DNA of 56,805 nucleotides from DRYM01 sp964526225 (GCA_964526225.1 CAZGLL010000010.1:1-56805); one strand, 5' to 3'; numbered from the stretch's first letter, positions 25,976 to 35,126 are shown. Made by a program: numbers and translations. Notes: generated from the sequence alone by a model not told the origin.

Positions 25976-26410
25976 GTGGGATGGTATATAGTGTATCCTT
26001 CACCAGAAGAATCATTTGTAGCACACTTAACGGAATGGGTTAAAATGCAAAAGAATCTACTTGAAACCACAAAGAAACTTAATGAGAACATTAGGAAAGG
26101 CGATAGATTAACCTTGATAATTGCTACTAGAACAGCTTTCCAACACATGCTGAGAACGATTAAGGCTTTCGATCAATGGCTTCAGGATCCGTTCATAGTA
26201 GAACATATGCCGAAGGAAATGCTTGAAGAAGTATGGAACACTGTTTATGAAGTATTCACTAAACTTTTAGAGTTAGATATTAGGCACACTAGTTCCTTTA
26301 GAGATCATATATTGAAGTTGGCTAGAGAGGAAAAACTTAATCCACTACTTTGGCCTAGGGAGAAAAGAGGTCCAGAAAAGAAGAAGCCCTCACTACATAC
26401 AACAATTTAA
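25976..26410 (+). CDS. DUF2153-like archaeal helical protein
   Basis: 144 residues, almost entirely helical, with MGWYIVYPSPEESFVAHLTEW at the N-terminus and a basic C-terminal tail (REKRGPEKKKP). It resembles the small archaeal family DUF2153, whose function is unknown; I am moderately sure of this. Two starts are possible: GTG 25976, about 25 bases from a TATA-like ATTAAATA (leaderless), or GTG 25991, with AGGTGGG about 10 bases ahead. Confidence 0.65.
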   Translation: MGWYIVYPSPEESFVAHLTEWVKMQKNLLETTKKLNENIRKGDRLTLIIATRTAFQHMLRTIKAFDQWLQDPFIVEHMPKEMLEEVWNTVYEVFTKLLELDIRHTSSFRDHILKLAREEKLNPLLWPREKRGPEKKKPSLHTTI

Positions 26411-26475
26411 AAACCAGCTCTAAAATAAAAACTTTATTTCCTCAAAAACATACTTAGCTTCTAGGAGCTATCATA

Positions 26476-27408
26476 ATGAAGAGGTTAAAAATTTATGAAG
26501 ACTTTACCCGACTTTATGATAGAGCATTTACTATAACTTCTGAAGAAACGGAGCCTCTTCTAAACGAACTAATAAGACAGTTAAGAAGCGAGAAACAAAA
26601 TGTTTTCAATACTTACCGAAGATCTAAAGGATTAATTTATTTGAATGTAGAAAAAGTAAATAAAGTATATGTTATAGGAGACCTCCACGGAGATATTGAA
26701 AGTTTAGAATTAATAATTCGTAAAATAAACGAAATTTACAATAACGATGTAATTGTGTTTTTAGGAGACTACATTGATAGAGGTCAATTCTCCTTCGAAA
26801 CAATATTCACCATAGCTATGTTGAAAATGAAGTATCCGGAAAACATAGTTATGCTTAGAGGAAACCACGAGCCCCCTGAAAATCTTAGACCGTATCCGCA
26901 TGATTTTCCATATTATTTAAGGCTTAAATTCGGTGGTTCATGGAAGGAAGTATACGATATGTTTATGAAGATGTTTAGAGAATTACCGCATGCTGCATAT
27001 GCTGAATCAAAACTTTTTATGGTTCATGGAGGAATACCTGTTAAAGAGCATGAGCTAGAAGTGATTGATGAAGCTTCTGAAAACAGGTATTTTCATGTTT
27101 TAGAAGAGCTTCTATGGAATGATCCTAGCGATTATGTTGATTACTATGTTCCATCACCTAGAGGAGCAGGTATGCTATTTGGAATAAGGGTTACTAGAGA
27201 GTTCATTAGGAAGAACAATGTATTAGCGATTGTTAGAAGCCATGAACCATGTGATGGCTATAAGCTTAACCATGGGGGTACTGTAATAACAATCTTCTCT
27301 AGAAGAGGACCACCATATTCTAATTACATGATAGGATATGGTGAGTTTGAGCTTAGAAAGCTGAATAATTTAGGTGACGTTATAGAAGGGTTAAGAACGT
27401 TAAAGTAA
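26476..27408 (+). CDS. PPP-family serine/threonine protein phosphatase
   Basis: 310 residues. All metal-site motifs are present: GDLHG (68-72), GDYIDRG (97-103), RGNHE (128-132), MVHGGIP and VRSHEP with a later His. This is the PP1/PP2A-type dinuclear metallophosphatase. Archaeal members reverse Ser/Thr phosphorylation; no protein kinase other than RIO2 is in the window. Its stop lies 2 bases from that of the convergent gene. Confidence 0.93.
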   Translation: MKRLKIYEDFTRLYDRAFTITSEETEPLLNELIRQLRSEKQNVFNTYRRSKGLIYLNVEKVNKVYVIGDLHGDIESLELIIRKINEIYNNDVIVFLGDYIDRGQFSFETIFTIAMLKMKYPENIVMLRGNHEPPENLRPYPHDFPYYLRLKFGGSWKEVYDMFMKMFRELPHAAYAESKLFMVHGGIPVKEHELEVIDEASENRYFHVLEELLWNDPSDYVDYYVPSPRGAGMLFGIRVTREFIRKNNVLAIVRSHEPCDGYKLNHGGTVITIFSRRGPPYSNYMIGYGEFELRKLNNLGDVIEGLRTLK

Positions 27409-27410
27409 AC

Positions 27411-27893
27411 TTAAAAAGCTTTTCTCCTTCTTCTCCTACTAGGCTTCATAAGTTTAAATGTTAGTTCCTGCTCTGCATCTATTGGTATTATTTTAGGCTT
27501 CAGATTTTCTACAGCTTCAGATATTTTCTCAGCGTTATCTCCAAGTCTCTCAATGTTTTGCTCTAAAAATTCTAGTCCATCGGCTGTTACTCGCAACTTC
27601 TTATTTCTAGGATTACTCTCTAATAGACCTAAGTATAGAAGTGCTATTAAGTCCTCCTTTAGCTCTTTTGAAGAAAGAATTCCTGCTATTTCGAAGAAGC
27701 TATATCCTAATTCTATCTTTCCCTCCTCTTGAACACCCTTAACTAAATGGTAAAGTGCTTTTTCAGTTATTTCCCCGAAGCTTTTAACAATATGTAGTAA
27801 CGCTATTTTTCTTGAATCTTTAACTATATCGTTTTTTGTTAAAGCAGGTCTTGTAATTATCTTTAATTCCTTTGATTTACTTGGAGCTGACAT
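27411..27893 (-). CDS. Winged-helix-like archaeal protein
   Basis: 160 residues. Residues about 28-110 show a helical pattern with LYLGLLESNPRNKKLRVTADGLEFL, typical of the recognition helix and wing of an archaeal winged-helix domain, followed by a helix and a tail ending in SRRRRRKAF. The start ATG at 27893 has AGGTGA about 6 bases ahead, inside the end of the upstream gene (17-base overlap). It may regulate or partner the membrane protein encoded upstream. Confidence 0.6.
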   Translation of the reverse strand: MSAPSKSKELKIITRPALTKNDIVKDSRKIALLHIVKSFGEITEKALYHLVKGVQEEGKIELGYSFFEIAGILSSKELKEDLIALLYLGLLESNPRNKKLRVTADGLEFLEQNIERLGDNAEKISEAVENLKPKIIPIDAEQELTFKLMKPSRRRRRKAF

Positions 27894-28902
27894 TGCTTTC
27901 ACCTGAAGCCTCAGTAGTTTTAGTTTCTTCGTGAATATTTAATCTATCCGCTATCTTTCTTAACACCTCGCTTAAGCTTAAGCCTGATAAAATGAGCGAA
28001 TCTATTTCGTACTTTAACATTTCAGCGCCATAAGTACTAAACATTTCATTGTATTTTTCAACTAGCTTCTCATAGAGCTCTTTATCCTTGCCTTCAAGCT
28101 TAAGCGTTTTCTCCATTTTAACTTTCTCCACTTCCTTAATACTTATTTCAGCTTGTATTTTAGGTAATGTAGTATTTACTAAAATACCTATGGATATTAG
28201 GAAAGAGAAAATTCCCAAGATAAGTGCTAATGCTCCTAGGACTTGGAGAAATATTAACATATAGGCATAATTGTTTACCATAGATATGATTGTGTAGGAT
28301 AACATTATAGAGTATGGTGCTAAAACCATTACCGTAAATGATGCTGCCGGAGTAAATTTAGGCTTAGTTTGCAAAATGTTTAAAGCAAGTATGACTGCAG
28401 TGAACGAAACAATACTTACTAAGACAAATACTGTAGCCAATCCACTATTTGCTCTAAATAATTCTTTTACATCAACTATTGCTATATTAAGTAACAACAA
28501 AGCCGCCAATATTATATAGGAGAGAGAACTGAGCTTCCTATATGTTCTAAGTGTGGTTTCGGTTCTTTTTAAAGCATCTTCAAAATTCGTTACTTCATCC
28601 TTGAAACTGTTAATTTTCTCAATAAACTTTTCAACAGAAATCTCATCTAATGAGGCAATGGAATTTGCTAGGTCTGTAAGTTTCGCTATCAAGGTTAGTA
28701 TTGACTTGTATACTCTGAAACCTCCAACTTTGTTTGTTTCTAATGCTTTCTTTCTTAATTTGCTCAATAAGTCCTTTAATTCTTCAATATTGCTCCTAAC
28801 TTCCTCCTTTATTTCAAGTTTTTTCAGAGAGTATTCAACATGGTTTATTAAGGATAATAGTGCGTCAAGAGCATCTGTTTTTCTCAAATGCTTTTCTACC
28901 AT
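27877..28902 (-). CDS. Coiled-coil membrane protein of unknown function
   Basis: 341 residues. An N-terminal coiled-coil region (about 1-125, repeated Leu/Lys/Glu helices) precedes four hydrophobic segments (about 126-145, 155-178, 187-210, 216-242), then a soluble helical C-terminal domain (about 250-341). No catalytic motif is visible. It overlaps the winged-helix-like gene by 17 bases. A C/D sRNA candidate on the same strand lies 34 bases before its start. Confidence 0.65.
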   Translation of the reverse strand: MVEKHLRKTDALDALLSLINHVEYSLKKLEIKEEVRSNIEELKDLLSKLRKKALETNKVGGFRVYKSILTLIAKLTDLANSIASLDEISVEKFIEKINSFKDEVTNFEDALKRTETTLRTYRKLSSLSYIILAALLLLNIAIVDVKELFRANSGLATVFVLVSIVSFTAVILALNILQTKPKFTPAASFTVMVLAPYSIMLSYTIISMVNNYAYMLIFLQVLGALALILGIFSFLISIGILVNTTLPKIQAEISIKEVEKVKMEKTLKLEGKDKELYEKLVEKYNEMFSTYGAEMLKYEIDSLILSGLSLSEVLRKIADRLNIHEETKTTEASGESNVSSK

Positions 28903-28936
28903 TTTCCTAAAGCACCGCTTAAGTGGATTTTAAAGG

Positions 28937-29002
28937 TCAGGTCCGCTGAAGGTTCATCAAGCCCCCAACCCCTAAGGGCTTCAGAGTGAAGGGGGTCATC
29001 AT
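28937..29002 (-). ncRNA. Candidate box C/D sRNA upstream of TIP49
   Basis: Read on the minus strand, four boxes occur in order: C ATGATGA (28996-29002), D' CTGA (28981-28984), C' TGATGA (28954-28959), D CTGA (28937-28940). The D' guide is CCCCCTTCACT and the D guide ACCTTCAGCGGAC. Flanks AGG and CCT can pair. The D'-C' spacer (21 bases, self-complementary AGCCC/GGGCT) is longer than usual and may form its own hairpin. Total 66 bases. Confidence 0.65.
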
Positions 29003-29046
29003 TCCTATAGTCTAGTCGTTTCCTACTTTACTCTTAAAGTTTACTC

Positions 29047-29067
29047 ATAAGTTAAGCTTTAACTTAT
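29047..29067. promoter_or_regulatory. Perfect 9-bp palindrome upstream of TIP49
   Basis: ATAAGTTAA and TTAACTTAT flank a 3-base centre (GCT). The site lies 55 bases before the TIP49 start, near where BRE/TATA (ATCTAAATTAT region) should be. The symmetry and position suggest a binding site for a dimeric regulator. Confidence 0.5.
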
Positions 29068-29121
29068 CCTGCTATCTAAATTATTTCTGCGAAAAACAAT
29101 GAATCGAGGTGATTTAACGGA

Positions 29122-30486
29122 ATGAGTCCTAGTACTGTAGAAACATCTGTTAAATCACGTTTTGAAAGAATAGGAGCTCATAGCCACATTAGAGGATTAG
29201 GCTTAACATCTGATGGAAAAGCTTTACCTAAAGCTGACGGAATGGTTGGACAAACCGAAGCTAGAGAAGCAGCAGGATTAGTTGTTGAAATGATTAAAGA
29301 AGGAAGAATGGCTGGTAGAGGAATACTCCTAGTTGGGCCTCCAGGAACAGGTAAGACAGCAATAGCCATAGCTATAGCTAGGGAGTTAGGTGAAGACACA
29401 CCTTTTGTTAGTCTTTCAGCATCAGAAGTCTACTCTGCAGAAATAAAGAAAACTGAAGTCTTAATGCAGGCTATGAGAAAGGCAATAGGAGTTAAGATTA
29501 AAGAAGTAAGGAAAGTTTATGAAGGCGTCGTTAAAAGCCTTAAAGTAGCTTTTAGAAGACATCCATACAATCCGTATTATAAGGTTCCAAGTAGCGCTAA
29601 AATAACATTGGCTACAAGGGATGAAGAAAAAACATTTACTGTAGATAGAGACATAACAATGGAGCTTCTTAACAAGGGTGTTTCAGTAGGAGACGTAATA
29701 TGGATCGATAGTGAAACTGGAAGAGTAACTAAAATAGGTAAGGTTAGGGGTTTTGAAAAAGCGAAGTACTACGATATTGAAACAGAAGCTCTCGTAGAAA
29801 TGCCTACAGGGAGAATTCTTAAGGAGAAAGAATTTGTACATACAGTTACGCTACACGATCTTGACATGAGTGTTGCAGCTAGAAGAGGAATAGTATCTTT
29901 ACTGTTCGGAATGCCTGCTGAAAGAGAAATATCATCTGAAGTAAGGAAAACTGTTGATGAAGAGGTAAGGAAGCTTGTTGATGAAGGGAGAGCAGAAATA
30001 ATTCCTGGAGTACTCTTCATAGATGATGCACACATGCTTGATATTGAGTGCTTCGCATTCCTAAGTAAAGCTATGGAAAGCGAATTAGCACCGATAATAA
30101 TCTTAGCTACAAATAGAGGAATAACTAAGATTAAAGGAACAGATATTGAATCACCCCATGGAATGCCTCTGGATCTTCTCGATAGACTACTAATAATTCT
30201 TACAAGACCATACACTAAAGACGAAATAAGAGAAATACTTAAGATACGTAGTGAAGTTTTAAAAATAAAGATCACCAATGAAGCTCTCGAAAAACTTACT
30301 GAAATCGGTGCTGAAACATCTCTAAGATATGCAGTGCAGCTGATGGAGCCGGCGTGGGAGCGGGCAAAGAAGCTAGGTAAAGACACTGTCGAACTAGAAG
30401 ATGTGGAAAGCGTTAGAAAACTATTTGTTGATTTAAAGGAATCCGCTAAATACGCTAAGGAATTTGAAGAGAAAATGCTAAAGTAA
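29122..30486 (+). CDS. TIP49/RuvB-like AAA+ ATPase
   Basis: 454 residues. Family landmarks: RIGAHSHIRGLGL at the N-terminus, DGMVGQTEAREAAG, Walker A GPPGTGKT (72-79), an insertion domain II of OB type (about 125-240), Walker B region GVLFIDDAHMLDIECF, sensor I ATNRG, and the C-terminal LRYAVQLMEPA. The Walker B acidic pair is D301-D302 (DDAH), whereas eukaryotic RUVBL1/2 have DEVH. Eukaryotic relatives work in chromatin remodelling, box C/D snoRNP and PIKK assembly; the archaeal role is unknown. GAGGTGAT lies about 11 bases before the ATG. Confidence 0.95.
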   Translation: MSPSTVETSVKSRFERIGAHSHIRGLGLTSDGKALPKADGMVGQTEAREAAGLVVEMIKEGRMAGRGILLVGPPGTGKTAIAIAIARELGEDTPFVSLSASEVYSAEIKKTEVLMQAMRKAIGVKIKEVRKVYEGVVKSLKVAFRRHPYNPYYKVPSSAKITLATRDEEKTFTVDRDITMELLNKGVSVGDVIWIDSETGRVTKIGKVRGFEKAKYYDIETEALVEMPTGRILKEKEFVHTVTLHDLDMSVAARRGIVSLLFGMPAEREISSEVRKTVDEEVRKLVDEGRAEIIPGVLFIDDAHMLDIECFAFLSKAMESELAPIIILATNRGITKIKGTDIESPHGMPLDLLDRLLIILTRPYTKDEIREILKIRSEVLKIKITNEALEKLTEIGAETSLRYAVQLMEPAWERAKKLGKDTVELEDVESVRKLFVDLKESAKYAKEFEEKMLK

Positions 30487-30488
30487 TT

Positions 30489-31715
30489 TCACAAACCTAT
30501 TAAAGCAATGATTCCTGCAAGATTAATTGCAATTAAGCCTCCAACAATAAGTGATGAAACAATTTTTACGAAGGAGGAAGCTTCCTCACCTATTTTCCAA
30601 TATAAAACAACAATCATTAACGCAGGAACCCATGATGTAAAGCTTATTAAAATAGAGGAGTCCTTAACTAAGCTAACAAATCCACTATTACCTCTTAGGT
30701 AAACGTGGATGAACGCAAATATTGCGGATAAAACTACGGTAATGAACGAAACAATACTGTAAAGTTTACTCCTAACGACATCACCTAAGCTGAGCGTTAA
30801 ATATCTGTACTCATATACTATGTAGGCATTACAAAGAATTATTGCTTCTATAGCTAATATTGACGATGCAAAAACGCCTATGGAGAAAAGAATAATTGCA
30901 TAGGGACCTAAGGCTCTAAGCGCCAAAATAATGTCGTAAATTGAAGAAGCGTTTGATGGAACATATGCTGCAGCAACAACCGCTATAGATATGCTAGCGA
31001 ATGTTGCGAAAATAAGTCCAGTAAGAATATCAAGAAATTCCTCTGGTACATCTTCAAACCTCATACCCTTCATTATAACGCTTGAAGATTGAAATATTAG
31101 TGCGTACGGAGCTGCAGCTGCACCAAAAATGGCTAGAATGTCCATGAACAATTCTTTAAATTCAACATTTGGAGGAACGGTTATGCTCCAAAATATTTCA
31201 CCCACTTCTACGGGATTCTCAATAATATGTAGGAACATAACTACTATGTAAACTGAAAGTACAAGGCTCATAATAGTTAAGATTCTTTCAAGATACCTAT
31301 ACTCTTTTTGTAAAGAAATCGCTAAAACTATTAGTGAAATAGAAACCAAACCTAAAACCCAGGGAACACTAACCAATTGTTGTAGAGTAAAAGTTACTCC
31401 TATTAGATTTATTTCGAGAGTTACTATGTTTGCTAAGATAAGTAATGCTATTAAGAGTAATGTGACTTCTTTTCCAACGATTTTCTTCATTTCGGTAACT
31501 AGCCCCTCTCTAGTATAGACACTAACATGTACCGCTAGTTGCTGAAGAAGAGCCATAATGGATGATGCGAAAATTATGACCCAGAGTAGCTTATATCCAT
31601 AAGCAGCACCTACATATGAGAAAGCACCAATATTAGTTATTTCAAGACCTGAAACAGCCGAAATAAGTCCGGGACCAAGTATTCCAAAGAACTTTCTAAT
31701 ACTACTTACACGCAC
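30489..31715 (-). CDS. NRAMP-related transporter with altered metal-site motifs
   Basis: 408 residues with about eleven hydrophobic segments. The NRAMP pattern is clear in TM1 (LGPGLISAVSGLEITN, then GYKLLW) and TM6. However, the metal-binding DPGN aligns with EITN, and the TM6 MPHN aligns with APYA in AAPYALIFQSS. The Met that selects for Mn/Fe over Ca/Mg is therefore absent. Loss of that Met is known in NRAMP-related magnesium and aluminium transporters, so the substrate is probably not Mn(II)/Fe(II). A small membrane-anchored protein gene lies 24 bases upstream and is probably co-transcribed. Confidence 0.85.
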   Translation of the reverse strand: MRVSSIRKFFGILGPGLISAVSGLEITNIGAFSYVGAAYGYKLLWVIIFASSIMALLQQLAVHVSVYTREGLVTEMKKIVGKEVTLLLIALLILANIVTLEINLIGVTFTLQQLVSVPWVLGLVSISLIVLAISLQKEYRYLERILTIMSLVLSVYIVVMFLHIIENPVEVGEIFWSITVPPNVEFKELFMDILAIFGAAAAPYALIFQSSSVIMKGMRFEDVPEEFLDILTGLIFATFASISIAVVAAAYVPSNASSIYDIILALRALGPYAIILFSIGVFASSILAIEAIILCNAYIVYEYRYLTLSLGDVVRSKLYSIVSFITVVLSAIFAFIHVYLRGNSGFVSLVKDSSILISFTSWVPALMIVVLYWKIGEEASSFVKIVSSLIVGGLIAINLAGIIALIGL

Positions 31716-31739
31716 ATCGCATACTCCTCTTAAATTTCT

Positions 31740-32132
31740 TCAACCTTGCTCTTTAGCTGAACTGTTTTCGAAAGACCCTACTATCTTAGGTACGTCAGAT
31801 ATCACCTTATTTAAAGCTTCAGGGTCATTCATCGTATTCTGATCTATGACCAGAAGAACGTAAAGTGGTGTTGGTGTCCCCTTAGTGATAGACTCTTGAT
31901 CATGAATATATTGTAAGCTTAAAGTATTAGATATCGTTATGGGTTCTACTGGGGCATTCTTAGGAGGCTTAGATTCCACGGTATTTTGTGTTACTTCCTT
32001 GCTTACCTCCTTAGTGTTTTCGGTTTCTATCGCTACTTTCCTTTTAACGAAGTAGTAATTGTACACTAACGGCATAATACCTCCTACAATGTAGATGAAC
32101 ACTTTGACAAGAAGTCCGACATCTATAATCAT
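31740..32132 (-). CDS. Membrane-anchored small protein next to the NRAMP-like gene
   Basis: 130 residues. One hydrophobic segment (about 6-27) is followed by a basic stop-transfer (KRK) and a ~100-residue polar domain with Thr/Pro-rich linker. No family recognised. It has a near-perfect ribosome site, GGAGGTGAT, 6 bases before the ATG. It is the first gene of an apparent operon with the NRAMP relative and could be an accessory subunit. Confidence 0.6.
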   Translation of the reverse strand: MIIDVGLLVKVFIYIVGGIMPLVYNYYFVKRKVAIETENTKEVSKEVTQNTVESKPPKNAPVEPITISNTLSLQYIHDQESITKGTPTPLYVLLVIDQNTMNDPEALNKVISDVPKIVGSFENSSAKEQG

Positions 32133-32337
32133 TGCTACATCACCTCCTTCCCCTAAACAATATATTCAGATTTGACTTGTTTTTTAAGCTGAATCGCTTA
32201 GTTTCGGAAAAGACATATGATGGAAAATTATACGCTAAGGTATTGTAGAGTAACACTTAAGTATTAATATGGTCTATTGGCGGGAAATACGTTGAGTTAT
32301 CTACTTAGAAACTTTGAGTTTAAAAAGCTTGTTTAAA

Positions 32338-33021
32338 CTAAACTGTTTTTAGCTCCTTAACTATTTCGCTAACTACTTCTCCTGGATTAGGGGATTTTGT
32401 TATTGCTGAACCTACAATAACTATATTAGCGCCGGCTTTAATGAGCGATGCTATATTTCCTGGTTTCAGTCCTCCAGCTACGGCAATGGGCTTTTTAAAT
32501 ATTCTTCTTATACGCTGGGTTATCTCTATTGTTGCTGTAGATGAAGCAGTTACTCCTAGCTTCCTCTGAACATCTATTCCTAAATGAATTCCTAAAATAT
32601 CAATGCCTATTTTTGCTAATTCTATAACCCTAGCTTCGGGATTTGGGTGAGCTATTAAATCAGCCATTATTAGTACGTTATGTTTCCTAGCATATTCTAA
32701 TGCTTCAACTATTGTAGCGTCATTGGCTACAGCAAGAACTGTAACTATATCTGCACCTGCTTCATGCGCTATTTTTGTTTCTAAACCTCCTACATCCATA
32801 GTTTTCATATCAGCAACAATTATTGCTTCGGGAAAATCATCTCTTAAAGCTTTAACAGCACGCATTCCCTCCTTCTTAATAAGAGGTGTTCCTGCTTCAA
32901 GTATTTCGGCTCCATTATCCCATGCTTCCTTTGCAATTCTTAACGCTTCATCTATAGATAACAAGTCTAAAGCTACTTGTAATCTAGGTTTTCTAAGTAA
33001 TTCATTCACACTTATTCTCAC
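32338..33021 (-). CDS. hps: 3-hexulose-6-phosphate synthase
   Basis: 227 residues. The HPS/OMP-decarboxylase superfamily pattern is strong: LQVALDLLS, GAEILEAGTPLIKKEG, IVADMKTMDVGG, GADIVTVLAVA, then the phosphate-binding AVAGGLKP and VIVGSAIT. The enzyme condenses ribulose-5-phosphate with formaldehyde, or runs in reverse to supply pentose phosphates in archaea. No PHI isomerase is adjacent. I chose GTG 33021 (RISVNELLRKPRLQV), with AGGTG 7-8 bases ahead, over longer in-frame starts. Confidence 0.92.
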   Translation of the reverse strand: MRISVNELLRKPRLQVALDLLSIDEALRIAKEAWDNGAEILEAGTPLIKKEGMRAVKALRDDFPEAIIVADMKTMDVGGLETKIAHEAGADIVTVLAVANDATIVEALEYARKHNVLIMADLIAHPNPEARVIELAKIGIDILGIHLGIDVQRKLGVTASSTATIEITQRIRRIFKKPIAVAGGLKPGNIASLIKAGANIVIVGSAITKSPNPGEVVSEIVKELKTV

Positions 33022-33137
33022 TAACGAACACCTATGCACTAGTTTGTAATTTAAAGATTTAATAGCTACCACTTATAGTTTCAAGAGTTTAGTATTTAAG
33101 ATTAAACTGTACTATATGAGTAATGTTGTGGTTGAAA

Positions 33138-34742
33138 ATGACAAAGTATGTTTTCGTTACTGGCGGTGTCCTCTCAAGTGTAGGAAAAGGTATTGTAGCT
33201 GCTTCAATAGGTAAGCTACTTAAGGCCAGAGGTTATAGTGTTACAGCTGTTAAAATAGACCCTTACCTTAATGTTGATGCTGGAACAATGAACCCGTACA
33301 TGCATGGTGAAGTATTTGTAACTGAAGACGGTGGCGAAACAGACCTTGACTTAGGACATTATGAAAGATTTCTTGACATCAATCTCTCAAGAATCAATAA
33401 CATAACTACGGGCCAAATTTATTCTACAGTTATAGAAAAGGAGAGAAAAGGCGAATACTTAGGCCAATGTGTTCAAATAATACCACATATAACTGATGAA
33501 ATTAAGAGGAGAATAAGACTTGTTGCTCATGAAACACAAGTTGATGTTGTTGTCGTCGAAATTGGTGGAACCGTAGGAGACATTGAGGGATTACCTTTCT
33601 TAGAAGCCATTAGGCAAATGAGAATTGAGGAAGGTTTTGAAAACACACTATTTGTTCATGTAGCTTTAGTTCCAATACTTGAAGTTACAGGGGAGCAGAA
33701 AACGAAACCTGTACAGCATAGCGTTCAGGAGCTTAGAAGAATAGGTATTCAACCCGACATCATAATTGCAAGATGTAAGGTTCCGCTAGAAAGGGAAGCT
33801 AAACAGAAAATAGCACTTTACGGTAACGTTCCTGTAGATTCTGTTTTTACATCGTACACTGTTGAAACAATATATGAGGTACCATTAATTCTTGAGAAAC
33901 AAGGACTAGGTGATAAAGTAACATCTAAGCTTAAACTTGAAAATAGAAGCCTCGATCTTACCGATTTAGAATGGTTCGTAAATAGGTTAAAGAAACTTTC
34001 AAGAAAAGCTATTATAGGTATGGTTGGTAAATACACTAAGCTCAAGGATAGTTACTTAAGCATTAATGAAGCATTAATTCATGCAGGAGCTTTTGCAAAC
34101 GTAAAACCCGTTCTAAAATGGATTGAAGCAACAGATATTGAAAGGGGAAAACTTATTCCTAAAGAAGCATTAGAAGGAGTTAATGGAATAATAGTTCTTC
34201 CAGGATTTGGGAGAAGAGGGGCTGAAGGAAAAATTTCGATAATAAAGTATGCTAGAGAAAACAACATACCGATATTAGGAATATGTTTCGGCATGCAACT
34301 CATGGTTGTAGAATTCGCTAGAAACGTTGTAGGCTTAGAGAAAGCAAATACGACAGAAATAGATCCTAAAACTCCACATCCAGTAGTCGATTTAATGGAA
34401 GAGCAATTAAAAATTGATAAGCTCGGGGGCACTATGAGATTAGGTGCTTATAGAATAGATTTAGAAAAGAACACATTAGCTTACTCATTGTATGGTGTAA
34501 GGAGTATTTATGAAAGACATAGACATAGATACGAGGTTAATCCGAAATATGTAAACAAACTTACTGAAGCAGGTATTGTTATTTCAGGAAGAAGCTATGA
34601 TGGAAGAGTAGAGTTTATTGAGCTACCTACGAGGCAGCATAAATTCTACTTAGGTACGCAAGCGCATCCAGAATTTAAGTCAAGGCCCCTTAAACCATCG
34701 CCACCTTACCTAGGCTTTTTAAAAGCTATAGTATCTTCATAA
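33138..34742 (+). CDS. pyrG: CTP synthase
   Basis: 534 residues. The synthetase domain opens KYVFVTGGVLSSVGKGI (P-loop) and has DPYLNVDAGTM, EIGGTVGDIE and EQKTKP. The glutamine amidotransferase domain has the nucleophile Cys in GICFGMQ and the His/Glu pair in AHPEFKS. It converts UTP to CTP using glutamine. An in-frame ATG at 33123 would add five residues; I prefer 33138 because the conserved N-terminus begins there. Confidence 0.97.
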   Translation: MTKYVFVTGGVLSSVGKGIVAASIGKLLKARGYSVTAVKIDPYLNVDAGTMNPYMHGEVFVTEDGGETDLDLGHYERFLDINLSRINNITTGQIYSTVIEKERKGEYLGQCVQIIPHITDEIKRRIRLVAHETQVDVVVVEIGGTVGDIEGLPFLEAIRQMRIEEGFENTLFVHVALVPILEVTGEQKTKPVQHSVQELRRIGIQPDIIIARCKVPLEREAKQKIALYGNVPVDSVFTSYTVETIYEVPLILEKQGLGDKVTSKLKLENRSLDLTDLEWFVNRLKKLSRKAIIGMVGKYTKLKDSYLSINEALIHAGAFANVKPVLKWIEATDIERGKLIPKEALEGVNGIIVLPGFGRRGAEGKISIIKYARENNIPILGICFGMQLMVVEFARNVVGLEKANTTEIDPKTPHPVVDLMEEQLKIDKLGGTMRLGAYRIDLEKNTLAYSLYGVRSIYERHRHRYEVNPKYVNKLTEAGIVISGRSYDGRVEFIELPTRQHKFYLGTQAHPEFKSRPLKPSPPYLGFLKAIVSS

Positions 34743-34781
34743 TAAAAATAGGTGAGCGTTAGAAACCCCTAGCAGTAATTA

Positions 34782-35126
34782 CTAGTCTATAAGTATTATT
34801 ATTTTCCTTACATTAGTCTTCGAAATCTTCTTAACTCCTCTTTTACCAGGCTCGTAAGTAGATTTCACTAATCCTGCAGACTCAAGAATCCTTATTTGTG
34901 CACTAGCATTAGCTTTACTTTGCGAAATAAGTTCCGCTATTTCACCAACATTTGCTCCACGATTACGTAGAAAACGCAGTATATTAAGTCTTGTGAGCGA
35001 TGAAAGAGCAGACGTAACTTTCTTAATGTATTCATCTCCTCTAACAACAACTGCGTCTTCGATTTCATAAATTCCGGGAGCTTTAGGTACTTCTATTTTT
35101 ATTTCAATAGCCTCTTTTTCCTGCAT
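34782..35126 (-). CDS. ArsR-like winged-helix transcriptional regulator
   Basis: 114 residues. After a ~30-residue lead, the winged helix runs SSLTRLNILRFLRNRGANVG, EIAELISQSKANASAQIRIL, ESAGLVKSTYEPGKRGVKK: helix-turn-helix then wing. There are no clustered Cys/His for metal sensing. It is convergent with pyrG, alone in its transcript, and has no obvious target nearby. Confidence 0.85.
   Translation of the reverse strand: MQEKEAIEIKIEVPKAPGIYEIEDAVVVRGDEYIKKVTSALSSLTRLNILRFLRNRGANVGEIAELISQSKANASAQIRILESAGLVKSTYEPGKRGVKKISKTNVRKIIILID

Noticed and set aside
29769..30386. 205-codon open frame antisense to TIP49
   Set aside because: It mirrors the codon pattern of a strongly conserved gene, is Ser/Ile/Leu-rich as expected for an antisense shadow, and has no ribosome site or known family.
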